Assembly (NCBI RefSeq): GCF_013378445.1
Contig: NZ_JABXYK010000004.1
Coordinates: 248,001 to 312,000, forward strand
Reading direction: 5' to 3'
DNA length: 64,000 nt
DNA from: Mycoplana rhizolycopersici
GTDB lineage: Bacteria; Pseudomonadota; Alphaproteobacteria; Rhizobiales; Rhizobiaceae
Below are positions 10,177-19,857 of the stretch, piece by piece. The notes beneath the pieces were generated by a model that was given only the letters and a program-made list of their open reading frames with translations, searched no databases and was not told the DNA's origin. Numbering within the stretch: position 1 is the first letter of the stretch; every line of letters starts with the position of its first letter. A program made the position numbers and the translations under genes.

Positions 10177-10884
10177 ATGACGCTCAGAAGCCATGTACTT
10201 TCAGTCGCCATGTTCGCAGGGACATTTGCCTTTTCCGGTTTCGCCGCAGCGCAGGACGCCATATCCGCACCGGCGCAAAAAACCGTCGGCGCGTCGCAGG
10301 CACAGCAGATGGTGCCCTCGCTTGCCGTGATCAATTCCGCAGGCGCGACGCTTGCCGACGGCAAGCTGACGATGAACGATGTCGGTGCCAGCACGATCGT
10401 GTTTGCGGATCGCCCCGTTCGTGCCGCCGGCCATGTCGCGACAGCGGAGTTCATCAAGCAGTGGGACGAGGGCAAGGACAGTTTCGCCAAGGATCCGCCC
10501 AATGCCACGATCTCCGTTCTGAGCCGCGATGGCAAAGGCGTCGAGGATGCCGTCGTTGTCCTTAAGTCGCCGAAGCTGGAAGGAGGGGCGCTCACGTTCG
10601 AAGTGTCGATTCTCGAGGGCGCACTGGCTAGCGCGGATGGTCCTGCTTCCCTGTTCATCGACTGGTTTGCCGCGCGTGGCCCCTACGGCGGAGCCGTCGT
10701 TGCCGGTGGAGCATGGCGGCACGGACCGGTCTGGCATGGCGGCTGGTATGCCCACCCCGGTGCCTATTATGGAGCGGGGCTGGCTGCAGGTGCGGCGATC
10801 GGCGCTGCCGCGGCTGCCGGGTACAGGCCCTATTACGACGCGCCGCCCCCCTGCGGCTACTATCCTTATCCCCCGTGCTACTGA
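10177..10884 (+). CDS. Secreted protein with Gly/Ala/Tyr/Pro-rich tail
   Basis: A 235-residue exported protein. ATG 10177 has GGAGGGAG upstream and starts a clear signal peptide (MTLRSHVLSVAMFAGTFAFS, AAAQD cleavage). The body has alternating hydrophobic strands (ISVLSRDGKGVEDAVVVLKS). The C-terminal third is low-complexity: WRHGPVWHGGWYAHPGAYYG, an Ala/Gly run, then PPPCGYYPYPPCY. Such tails occur in cell-surface or outer-membrane-associated rhizobial proteins. I cannot name the family. Its last 7 bases overlap the 3' end of the convergent regulator gene. Confidence 0.7.
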   Translation: MTLRSHVLSVAMFAGTFAFSGFAAAQDAISAPAQKTVGASQAQQMVPSLAVINSAGATLADGKLTMNDVGASTIVFADRPVRAAGHVATAEFIKQWDEGKDSFAKDPPNATISVLSRDGKGVEDAVVVLKSPKLEGGALTFEVSILEGALASADGPASLFIDWFAARGPYGGAVVAGGAWRHGPVWHGGWYAHPGAYYGAGLAAGAAIGAAAAAGYRPYYDAPPPCGYYPYPPCY

Positions 10885-11795
10885 GGTGACGGGACGGGCG
10901 CCTCCTTTCTTGGTGTGACGCCCGCGCCCGACGCGTCGAGAAGCCAGTCGCGGAAGGCACCCATCGCCGGCGTCACTGCCCGCGATTGCAGCTTGGTCAG
11001 CCAGTAGCTGCCGACCGGAACGTTCACGTCGAACGGCTGCACGATGGCGCCGGAAGTCAGTTGTCGCTCGAACATCCGAGGCGGCGCGAGGCCGATGCCG
11101 GCGCCCTGCAAGATCGCTTCCATCATTGCCAGCGAGGTGTCGAAGACGATGCTGCTGTGGTGTTGGACGACGCGACGCAGGCCTGCGGCTTCGAACCAGC
11201 GCGTCCACTCGTCGGGTCTGTACGAGCGCAGCAGCGTGCGACCGAGAAAGTCGGCGGGTTCCCGTAGCTCCTGCGCCGTGCGTGGCAGGCAAAGTGCTGA
11301 AAGCGGCGCGTCGAACAGCAGTTCGGCATCCGTGCCATGCCACGCCCCGCTGCCGAAGCGGATTGCGAAGTCGAGGCCTTCGGCTGCGAGGTCCACTCGA
11401 TTGTTGTTGGTGGAGAGCCGCAGTTCGATGAACGGGTGCCGTTCCGCGAAGGTTTGAAGACGTGGCAGCAGCCAGCCGACGGCGAAGGTGCCGACGGCGC
11501 CGACGTTCAGGATCTCGCGGATGCCTTCGCCGCGGAAGCGCTCGACCGCATCCGCCATCCTGTCGAAGCTGTCGCGCAGGACCGGCAAGAGCCTCTCGCC
11601 CTCCGGCGTGATCATCAGCCCGCGCGGAAGGCGCTTGAAGAGCGACGTCCCCAGCATTTCCTCCAGACCTTTCACATGATGGCTGACGGCGGCCTGCGTC
11701 ACGTTCAGCTCGATCGCCGCGCGGGTGAAACTCAGGTGGCGTGCCGAGGCCTCGAATGCCCGGAATGCGTTCAGCGGAAGATGTGGTCTTACCAT
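10878..11795 (-). CDS. ampR: LysR-type regulator, AmpR/GcvA subgroup
   Basis: A 305-residue LysR protein. The N-terminal winged HTH (LNAFRAFEASARHLSFTRAA followed by IELNVTQAAVSHHVKGLEEM) is close to the AmpR/GcvA subgroup. The effector domain follows (about 90-295). It is divergently transcribed, with a 107-base gap, from a class D beta-lactamase, the classical ampR-bla layout. It is therefore likely to control that gene in response to cell-wall fragments. The AmpR name rests on this context; a GcvA-like role in another pathway is the alternative. Confidence 0.85.
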   Translation of the reverse strand: MVRPHLPLNAFRAFEASARHLSFTRAAIELNVTQAAVSHHVKGLEEMLGTSLFKRLPRGLMITPEGERLLPVLRDSFDRMADAVERFRGEGIREILNVGAVGTFAVGWLLPRLQTFAERHPFIELRLSTNNNRVDLAAEGLDFAIRFGSGAWHGTDAELLFDAPLSALCLPRTAQELREPADFLGRTLLRSYRPDEWTRWFEAAGLRRVVQHHSSIVFDTSLAMMEAILQGAGIGLAPPRMFERQLTSGAIVQPFDVNVPVGSYWLTKLQSRAVTPAMGAFRDWLLDASGAGVTPRKEAPVPSPQ

Positions 11796-11902
11796 GGCTA
11801 TGGCCTAGTTTTTCTAATGTCACTTACCAGTATTCGTCCTTTGTGCCCCGGTCAAACTGCTGGTAGCAACGTGTCCATCGGTTCTGGAAAAAGAGGATTT
11901 CT

Positions 11903-12709
11903 ATGAAGAAGCATATTGCTTTCATTGGATTCATGGCTGCGTGGTCGCTTGCATCATCCGCAGAAGCCAAAACAATTTGTACGGTGATCGCCGATGCGAA
12001 GAGCCACAAGACGATCGTGGAGGAGGGCAATTGCGCGGAGCGCTTCACACCGGCGTCGACCTTCAAGGTAGCGCTTAGCCTGATCGGCTACGATTCCGGA
12101 TTCCTGGAAGACGAACACACGCCGAAGCTGCCTTTTCGCGACGGCTATGCCGACTGGGGCGGGGACAACTGGAAGCAGCCGACCGATGCGCAGCGCTGGA
12201 TGAAGTATTCCGTCGTCTGGTTTTCGCAGGTCATGGCGCATTCGCTCGGTGAACAGAAGTTGCGCGCATACGCTACGAAATTCGACTATGGCAATGCCGA
12301 TTTTTCCGGTGATCCCGGCAAGGATAACGGTCTGGACCGGGCGTGGATCTCCTCGTCGCTGAAGATATCGCCGCTGGAGCAGGTCGCGTTCCTGCGCAGG
12401 CTCGTCAACCGCCAACTGCCTGTGTCCGATCACGCCTTCGACATGACGATGAAGGTCGTGGAAAAGACGGAACTCGCCGGCGGCTGGTCGGCGCAGGGAA
12501 AGACGGGCATGGCCTATCCGCGTCAGGCGGACGGGACGCTGGATTATGATCATCCCTGGGGTTGGTATGTCGGCTGGGCGACCAAGGGCGATCGCACGGT
12601 GGTTTTCGCCCGCCTCGTGCAGGAGGAAAAGCGCCAGAAAGGGTCGGCGGGAGCGCGCGTGCGCGACATGCTGTTCAATGAACTGCCGTCGCTCGTCGTA
12701 GCGCAGTAG
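11903..12709 (+). CDS. bla: Class D (OXA-type) beta-lactamase
   Basis: A 268-residue periplasmic serine beta-lactamase with a signal peptide (MKKHIAFIGFMAAWSLASSA, EA-K). All class D motifs are present: S52-T-F-K55 with the nucleophile serine and the lysine that is carbamylated in this class, S103-V-V, Y129-G-N131, and K200-T-G202. WISSSLKISPLEQ is the usual omega-side segment. It should hydrolyse penicillins and perhaps oxacillin. The start ATG follows AAAGAGGA at 11890. Its neighbour is a divergent AmpR-like regulator, which suggests inducible expression. GC content is similar to the surroundings, so it looks like a resident chromosomal gene and not a recent import. Confidence 0.95.
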   Translation: MKKHIAFIGFMAAWSLASSAEAKTICTVIADAKSHKTIVEEGNCAERFTPASTFKVALSLIGYDSGFLEDEHTPKLPFRDGYADWGGDNWKQPTDAQRWMKYSVVWFSQVMAHSLGEQKLRAYATKFDYGNADFSGDPGKDNGLDRAWISSSLKISPLEQVAFLRRLVNRQLPVSDHAFDMTMKVVEKTELAGGWSAQGKTGMAYPRQADGTLDYDHPWGWYVGWATKGDRTVVFARLVQEEKRQKGSAGARVRDMLFNELPSLVVAQ

Positions 12710-12737
12710 GATCTTCCCGCCCTTTGGTTGCTGCTAA

Positions 12738-12761
12738 GGCTCGCGGCGCGTGCCGCGAGCC
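12738..12761. terminator. Perfect hairpin between convergent genes
   Basis: GGCTCGCGGC and GCCGCGAGCC form a perfect 10-bp stem with a GCGT loop, between the convergent beta-lactamase and ABC-F genes. There is no strong T-run, so it may act as a bidirectional terminator or an RNA-end stabiliser. Confidence 0.6.
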
Positions 12762-12799
12762 TGTTACGCGTTGCGCGGACTTCGGGGCGCTGCAGCCGC

Positions 12800-14422
<1,623 letters not shown>

Positions 14423-14534
14423 GCGGCGAAGGCCCCGTCTGTTGCGGCGCCGTCACGTGGTGGATCGCCGGTCGCGATCCCTTGGAGCACCATTGGATGG
14501 GGCCAGATACATCAGCGGATTGCCGAACGCCAGC

Positions 14535-14567
14535 CCCGGAGCGGGATCGCATGCCTCCCGCTCCGGG
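14535..14567 (-). terminator. Hairpin downstream of ridA
   Basis: CCCGGAGCGGGA and TCCCGCTCCGGG form a perfect 12-bp stem around a 9-base loop, 11 bases beyond the ridA-like stop on the minus strand. A T-run is lacking. Confidence 0.5.
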
Positions 14568-14577
14568 CCGGCCTCGC

Positions 14578-14973
14578 TCAGTTTTCGGCGGGAATGCGGG
14601 CGATCGCCTTGATCTCGAAATCGAACCCGGCCAGCCAGTTGACGCCGACCGCCGTCCAGTTCGGGTAGGGCGCGCCGCCGAGCACCGCCTCCCGTACCTT
14701 CATGACCGTCTCGATCTGGGCCGGCGGGTCGGTGTGAAAGGTCGTCACGTCGACCACGTCGTCGAGCGAGGCGCCCGCGGCCCGCAGCACGGCGGTCAGG
14801 TTGTCATAGGCAAGCCGCACCTGGCGTTCGAAGTCAGGCTCCGGCGTGCCGTCCTCGCGGCTTCCCACCTGTCCGGAAACGAACAGCAGGTCGCCGGAGC
14901 GGATGGCCGCCGAGTACCGGTGTGCCGCATAGAGGCTGTGGCGGTTGGCGGGGAAGATCGGTTCGCGTTGCAT
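14578..14973 (-). CDS. RidA (YjgF/YER057c/UK114) family protein
   Basis: A 131-residue Rid-family protein. The start MQREPIFPANRHS has AAGGA at good spacing; longer in-frame extensions lack a site. Typical features are RSGDLLFVSGQVG, AYDNLTAVLRAAGASLDDVV and the C-terminal FDFEIKAIARIP. RidA deaminates reactive enamines; other subfamilies vary in the arginine that binds the substrate carboxylate. Here the corresponding C-terminal position reads NWTAVGVNWLAG with no Arg, unlike archetypal RidA, so it is probably another Rid subfamily. It is divergent from a TetR gene and is the likely target of that regulator. Confidence 0.85.
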   Translation of the reverse strand: MQREPIFPANRHSLYAAHRYSAAIRSGDLLFVSGQVGSREDGTPEPDFERQVRLAYDNLTAVLRAAGASLDDVVDVTTFHTDPPAQIETVMKVREAVLGGAPYPNWTAVGVNWLAGFDFEIKAIARIPAEN

Positions 14974-15069
14974 CTCGTTTTCCTTGAATTCGGGTTGTCT
15001 TGTAACGGAAGCTGCGCGGCTGGGATGGCCGGCCCATGCGCGGCCTTTCCACGGCAGAGACAGGTTGAT

Positions 15070-15135
15070 ATACGTCTCGTATGTAAAACTATCTCGCATA
15101 CGTGACGTATGTCAATGCTGGCATACGCCGCGTAT
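15070..15135. promoter_or_regulatory. Three copies of a TetR-type operator
   Basis: ATACG-N3-CGTAT occurs three times between the divergent rid and tetR genes: 15070-15082, 15097-15111 (with outer C/G, CATACG-TGA-CGTATG) and 15122-15135. The centres are 28 and 25 bases apart. It is very likely the binding array of the adjacent TetR protein, covering both promoters. Confidence 0.85.
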
Positions 15136-15157
15136 CTGAAAATGGGAGTCTGGTCTG

Positions 15158-15751
15158 GTGGCGACGCGGCGATCGGAAATGATGGAGGAGACCCGGGGCA
15201 AGCTTATCCAGGCGGCGCGCAAGGCCTTTGCCGAGAAGGGCTATGCCAGCGCCTCGATGGACGACCTTACGGCCGCCGTCGGGCTGACGCGCGGCGCGCT
15301 GTACCATAACTTCGGCGACAAGCGCGGCCTTCTGCAGGCGGTGGTGGACCGCATCGACGGCGAGATGGCGGCCCGGGCGCAGGCAATTGGTAACGCCGCC
15401 GGCGATGAGTGGGCAGGGCTTCTGGCGGAGGGAAGGGCCTATATCGAGATGGCGCTGGAGCCCGAGGTGCAGCGAATCGTACTGCTCGACGGGCCGGCGG
15501 TGCTGGGCGACCCCTCGCAGTGGCCGAGCCAGAACAGCTGCCTGCAGGCGACCATCGCCAAGGTGGAGCGCCTTCTGGCAGAAGGCCGGCTGAAGCCGGT
15601 CGATCCCGAGGCCGCAGCCCGGCTTCTGAATGGCGCCGCCCTGAACGCGGCGCTCTGGATCGCCGCCAGCAAGGAGCCGGAAAAGGTGCTGGCGAAGGCG
15701 CTTGAGGCGTTCCGTTGCCTGGCATCCGGCCTGCTCGCAAAGCCCGGCTGA
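15158..15751 (+). CDS. TetR-family repressor
   Basis: A 197-residue TetR protein starting at GTG 15158, with GGGAG upstream. An alternative start is the ATG at 15179. The N-terminal HTH (LIQAARKAFAEKGYASASMD followed by LTAAVGLTRGALYHNFGDKR) is canonical. The C-terminal ligand domain resembles the TetR_C_33 type common in rhizobia. It faces the divergent Rid-family gene over three palindromes and so probably represses that gene and itself. The ligand is unknown. Confidence 0.9.
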   Translation: MATRRSEMMEETRGKLIQAARKAFAEKGYASASMDDLTAAVGLTRGALYHNFGDKRGLLQAVVDRIDGEMAARAQAIGNAAGDEWAGLLAEGRAYIEMALEPEVQRIVLLDGPAVLGDPSQWPSQNSCLQATIAKVERLLAEGRLKPVDPEAAARLLNGAALNAALWIAASKEPEKVLAKALEAFRCLASGLLAKPG

Positions 15752-15855
15752 GCCGGGGCGCAAGCGCGGTCGGCCGGCCGTTGTGGGCGGTGCCGCTCGA
15801 AGATGCCGGCCACCGATCCACTTGGACGGGCGGGCCGGCGTTGAGGTTGCGGCGC

Positions 15856-17334
15856 TCAGCCCTTGATGTACCAGCCCCAGGGCTCATCGGCCTCGAAGGC
15901 CGTGATCTGCTTGGTCTCGAGGTAGTTCGACAGTCCCCAGCGGCCGAGTTCGCGGCCGATGCCGGACTGCTTGTAGCCGCCCCAGGGCGCCTCGGTGAAG
16001 GTCGGCTGCGAGCAGTTGACCCAGACAATACCGGCGCGGAAGGCGCGTGCGACGCGCTCGCAGCGTGCCCGGTCCTTCGACATCACTGCGGCGGCCAGCC
16101 CGAAGCGGCTGTCGTTGGCAAGGCGAATGGCATCCGCCTCGTCGCGGAACGGCTTTACGCAGACGACGGGGCCGAAGATTTCCTCGGTCCAGACGAAGTT
16201 GTCCTCGGCCAGATCGGTCAGGATCGTCGGCTCCAGGAAGTAACCGGTGTCGAGCCCGGCGGGGCGTTTACCGCCGGACGCGATCGTCGCTCCTTCCTTC
16301 GCACCGCGTGCGATTGCCGCCAGTACCTTCTCGTATTGTCCCCTGGAGACGAGAGGGCCGAGCAGCGTGCCGTTCTCAAGGCCGTTGCCAATCGTGATCC
16401 TTGCGGCCTCGACCACCAGCCTTTCGAGCAGAGCCGGATAGAGGCTTTCCTCCACCAGCACGCGCGAGGTGGCCGAGCAGACCTGACCCTGGTTCCAGAA
16501 GATGCCGAACATGATCCACTCGACGGCCTTCTCGAGATCGCTGTCGGCAAAGACGACGAAGGGCGACTTGCCGCCGAGTTCCAGGCTGACATTCTTGATG
16601 TCGCGGGCCGCCGCCGCCATGATCTTCGCGCCAGTTGGGACCGAGCCAGTGAAGGCGAGCTTGTCGATGCCGGGATGCTCGGAGAGCGGCTGACCGGCAT
16701 CCGGGCCGAGGCCGGTGACGATGTTGAGCACGCCGGCCGGCAGGCCGGCTTCCTCTGCTATCGCGCCAAGTTCCAGTGCGGTCAGCGGCGTCAGTTCGGA
16801 GGGCTTCAGGACCATGGTGCAACCGGCCGCGAGCGCGGGCGCCACCTTCCACGAGGCCATCAGCAGCGGATAGTTCCAGGGGATGATGGCACCGGCCACG
16901 CCAACGGGCTCCCGAACCACCTTCGACGAGAAGCGCGGCTCGGAAAGCGCGATCGCCTCCTCGGGGTTTTCGTCCAGCTCCTCCGCGAGCCCTGCATAGA
17001 AGCTGAAGCACCCGGCGGTGTCCTCCATGTCCCAGATTGCTTCCGGCAGCGGCTTGCCATTGTCGCGCACCTCGATGCGCGCCAGTTCCTCCTTGCGGGC
17101 GAGGATGATCCCGGCGATCCGGCGCAGACAGGCGGCGCGTTCCTTTCCGGTCAGCCGGGGCCACGGCCCATGGTCGAAGGCGCGGCGGGCGGCGCGAACG
17201 GCATGGTCGATGTCGCGCGCAGTTCCGGCCGGGGCATGAAAGACCGTTTCCTCCGTCGCCGGGTCGATGACCGGAAATGTTCCTCCTTCGACCGGGGCCA
17301 GCCATTGTCCATCGATGAAAAGCTTGTCGCGCAT
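15856..17334 (-). CDS. Aldehyde dehydrogenase (betaine-aldehyde type)
   Basis: A 492-residue NAD(P)-dependent aldehyde dehydrogenase. It has PWNYPLLMASWKVAPALAAG in the cofactor domain, FTGSVPTG, the catalytic-glutamate region LELGGKSP and the catalytic cysteine in NQGQVCSATSR. The overall type is that of betaine- and aminoaldehyde dehydrogenases. It is the last gene of a minus-strand set GntR-glycosyltransferase-ALDH (69 bases after the glycosyltransferase). It presumably oxidises an aldehyde formed from the substrate of the divergent polyamine-type importer. The substrate is inferred, not shown. Confidence 0.92.
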   Translation of the reverse strand: MRDKLFIDGQWLAPVEGGTFPVIDPATEETVFHAPAGTARDIDHAVRAARRAFDHGPWPRLTGKERAACLRRIAGIILARKEELARIEVRDNGKPLPEAIWDMEDTAGCFSFYAGLAEELDENPEEAIALSEPRFSSKVVREPVGVAGAIIPWNYPLLMASWKVAPALAAGCTMVLKPSELTPLTALELGAIAEEAGLPAGVLNIVTGLGPDAGQPLSEHPGIDKLAFTGSVPTGAKIMAAAARDIKNVSLELGGKSPFVVFADSDLEKAVEWIMFGIFWNQGQVCSATSRVLVEESLYPALLERLVVEAARITIGNGLENGTLLGPLVSRGQYEKVLAAIARGAKEGATIASGGKRPAGLDTGYFLEPTILTDLAEDNFVWTEEIFGPVVCVKPFRDEADAIRLANDSRFGLAAAVMSKDRARCERVARAFRAGIVWVNCSQPTFTEAPWGGYKQSGIGRELGRWGLSNYLETKQITAFEADEPWGWYIKG

Positions 17335-17403
17335 GGTCGTTCCCGTTTGATGTTATCTGTGTCTTTTCGTGGTTGGCGCGCCCGGCCCATCCTTCGGATC
17401 GGG

Positions 17404-18699
17404 TCAGGACGCCCGCGCGCCGATGGCCGCGGTATCCGCCGCCTTCAGGATTTCCTCCGCCGCCCGCGTGACGCCGGCCGCCGCCTGCATGGTCTTCGCA
17501 TTTGCTTTCAGCCGCTGTGCCATCGCGCCGTCCGCGATCAGTTCGCCGGTCGCCGCGGCGAGATCGTGCGGGCTCCAGTCATAGCGGTCGAGCTTCCGTC
17601 CGACACCGGTTTCTGCCGCCCGCGTGGCGTTGTCGTGCCCGTCCCAGCAATAGGGCATGACCAGCGACGGCACGCCATAGTAGAGCGCCTCGCAGAAGGA
17701 GTTGTTGCCGCCGTGATGGATGAAGAGGCTCGCCTGCTCCACGACGGAAGGCTGCGGAAACCAGCTGTCGATAAACACGTTGTCCGGCACGTCGCGGTAT
17801 TCGTCGCGCCAGTGGCCGGCATTGACGAGGAAACGATAGGGCAGGGTGGAGAACACCTCGATCATCCGCTTCGTCATCGCCACATCCATCGCCCCCAGCG
17901 ACCCGAAGCTCGTCAGCACCAGCGGCGCGTCGTTGTAGCTGGCAAACCGCGGCGGAGCATAGGGCGCCTCATGGCGCACGCAGCCGTCAAGGAAGACGAA
18001 CCTTTGCGGATCAAGCGCCTTTTCGCGTTCGTGCCGAATGATCTGCGGCGCCAGCAGCAGGTTCAGCCAGGGCGAGGCCGAGAGGAAATGCGAAGCCTCC
18101 AGCGGCTTCAGCCCACATTCGGCGAGGAAGGCGGAAAAGCGCCGGTGGGCGGGCGCTGTCACCTGTTCATAGGCTTTCGCAAATCTTTGCCAGCTCCTGT
18201 CCGGCGTTCCGCCGCAGCCGGAAAGATAGGGCGGCACGTTCGCGTCCGGCACCTCCGTTTCCGCGCAGGATACGACGCGGATCCAGGGTACGCCGGCATT
18301 GGCGATGGCCGGAAACATGACGACGTTGTCGAGCACGATCGCATCCGGCTTCAGCCTTGCCAGCAACTGGCGCAACGGCTCCTCGACCCGGATCGCGGTG
18401 TCTACGATCGCATCCCAGGTGGGGCCGACATAGCTTTCCAGCTGGTCGAAAGGCGCCTGGCGGAAAGCGTCCTGATGGCGTTCGATGAAGTCGTTCCAGT
18501 CGGTCGGGTTGCCGGAGGCGTCGTCTGCAAGCTGGTACTCGGGAAAGCCGTATTCGGAAAAGACGCCCGAAAAGCCGGGATGGCAGATGAAGACCGGTCG
18601 CGCGCCGAGCCGGCGCAATTCCTGGGCGATGCCGACGCAATTCAGGGCTGCGCCGAAGCTCGCTTCGGGAAAGAGGGCGATGGTCTTGGATGCTGCCAT
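17404..18699 (-). CDS. GT1-family glycosyltransferase (paralogue A)
   Basis: A 431-residue GT-B fold glycosyltransferase of family GT1 (macrolide/UDP-glucuronosyl type). The donor-binding signature is at about 328-350: IHHGGNNSFCEALYYGVPSL then VMPYCWDGHDNATR. The Q or E-Q expected at the usual sugar-contacting D/E-Q pair is Gly here (W-D-G-H-D-N-A). The N-terminus KTIALFPEASFGAALNCVGI marks a specific subfamily shared with the gene at 23970. The ATG lies just 5 bases from the GntR stop, without a strong ribosome site, which suggests translational coupling. A glycosyltransferase inside a catabolic cluster is unusual. Confidence 0.88.
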   Translation of the reverse strand: MAASKTIALFPEASFGAALNCVGIAQELRRLGARPVFICHPGFSGVFSEYGFPEYQLADDASGNPTDWNDFIERHQDAFRQAPFDQLESYVGPTWDAIVDTAIRVEEPLRQLLARLKPDAIVLDNVVMFPAIANAGVPWIRVVSCAETEVPDANVPPYLSGCGGTPDRSWQRFAKAYEQVTAPAHRRFSAFLAECGLKPLEASHFLSASPWLNLLLAPQIIRHEREKALDPQRFVFLDGCVRHEAPYAPPRFASYNDAPLVLTSFGSLGAMDVAMTKRMIEVFSTLPYRFLVNAGHWRDEYRDVPDNVFIDSWFPQPSVVEQASLFIHHGGNNSFCEALYYGVPSLVMPYCWDGHDNATRAAETGVGRKLDRYDWSPHDLAAATGELIADGAMAQRLKANAKTMQAAAGVTRAAEEILKAADTAAIGARAS

Positions 18700-18703
18700 G
18701 GGT

Positions 18704-19666
18704 TCAACGCGATACGATCTTGAAGGTGGCGGGTACGCCGCGGCCGGCGATACGCGGCCGTTGCTGTCGGGAAAGCTGCAGATGCACTTTCATGAGATCG
18801 GCGGCAAGCTCCATTTGCCCGCGCTCGATTTGCTCGAGGATCTGCAGATGCTCGAGGTTGGACTGCATGAGCCGGAAGACGGCGACATGGCCCGCAGGCG
18901 GCGTCGTTCTGCGACGCCGATGGTGGTTGACGAGCGCTTCTGCCATGAACGGATTGCCGCAACTCTTGGCGATGAGCGTGTGAAAGTCGAAATCGGTGCG
19001 TTCGAACAGCTTTCGATCGAAGGTCGCCTCGCTCATGCCCTTCAGGATCAGCATCGACTGGCGAAGCGCAGTCAACGCCGGCAGGTCGCGGCGGAAGTCG
19101 GGAAGCGTAAGCGCCAGTGGCTCCGTCACAAGGCGGAATTCGTAGCTGCGCATCGCCGCGTCGCCACTGACGGCAAACTGCTTCAAAAGCCACTGCTGCC
19201 CGGCGCCCCGTTCGGCAAGGTTCTCCTCCGACAGTTTCATCAGCGCATTTTGTACCGTCTGGCGGGACACGTCATACCGACGCTGGAGCGAGGCAATCGT
19301 CTGCGTTTCGGCAATGCGGCCGGCTGCGAGGTCGCGTAGGATCGCGGCATGGATTTCGCTTTCGCCTTCGGTCTCGCCCGTGTCGTCCAGCCGTGCAGTG
19401 GCTGCCGGATCGACAGCGAGGATATAGCCCCCTTCCGCCTCCGGCGTGACAAGGCCTCGATCCGCAAGTACTTGTAATGCCTTGCGGATCGGGGTTCTTG
19501 AGACACTGCAGAGCGAGGCCAGCGCCTGTTCCGCCAACCGCTCACCCGGCGAGATGCCGCGCTCGCCGGCAATATCCAGTATTTTCTGCGCCAGTTCGAC
19601 ATGGCGATAATTGGGGCGCTTCGGTTCCGGATTCATGCGCTCAAACTGGCCTCCATCGCGGCGCAT
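18704..19666 (-). CDS. GntR/FadR regulator with two winged-helix domains
   Basis: About 320 residues from ATG 19666; ATG 19636 (MNPEPKRPNYRHVEL) is an equally plausible start and neither has a strong ribosome site. The first GntR winged helix (AEQALASLCSVSRTPIRKAL, LADRGLVTPEAEGGY) is followed by a second (IASLQRRYDVSRQTVQNALM, LSEENLAERG). An all-helical FCD ligand domain then follows (about 175-300, with TDFDFHTLIAKSCGNPFM). The tandem HTH arrangement is uncommon. It lies divergent from the polyamine-type importer, so it is likely the regulator of both arms of this cluster. Confidence 0.88.
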   Translation of the reverse strand: MRRDGGQFERMNPEPKRPNYRHVELAQKILDIAGERGISPGERLAEQALASLCSVSRTPIRKALQVLADRGLVTPEAEGGYILAVDPAATARLDDTGETEGESEIHAAILRDLAAGRIAETQTIASLQRRYDVSRQTVQNALMKLSEENLAERGAGQQWLLKQFAVSGDAAMRSYEFRLVTEPLALTLPDFRRDLPALTALRQSMLILKGMSEATFDRKLFERTDFDFHTLIAKSCGNPFMAEALVNHHRRRRTTPPAGHVAVFRLMQSNLEHLQILEQIERGQMELAADLMKVHLQLSRQQRPRIAGRGVPATFKIVSR

Positions 19667-19742
19667 GCTGCCTGTTGCGCCCAGCTTTCGCAAGTCCGGC
19701 GCCGACAAAATTCTATCGCCTCGGATTTTATCAGAATCCCTA

Positions 19743-19770
19743 TTGACGTATTTTTTTTCTAATTAATACT
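19743..19770 (+). promoter_or_regulatory. Likely sigma-70-type promoter of the importer operon
   Basis: TTGACG at 19743-19748 is followed after 16 bases, including an eight-T run, by AATACT at 19765-19770. It lies about 90 bases before the binding-protein start codon and in the control region shared with the divergent GntR gene. Confidence 0.55.
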
Positions 19771-19857
19771 GCTTTCGGACGCAGCAAAGAGTTCGGATCA
19801 ACCGGCGGGCTGCATCGCACAGAGGCCAGGAACAAAATCAAACAAGGGAGTTTTTTC

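Noticed and set aside
15715-18723. A 1,002-codon plus-strand frame opposite the ALDH and glycosyltransferase genes
   Set aside because: Both minus-strand genes have complete catalytic motifs; this frame has an Arg/Asp/Gly-rich composition typical of antisense shadows in GC-rich DNA.
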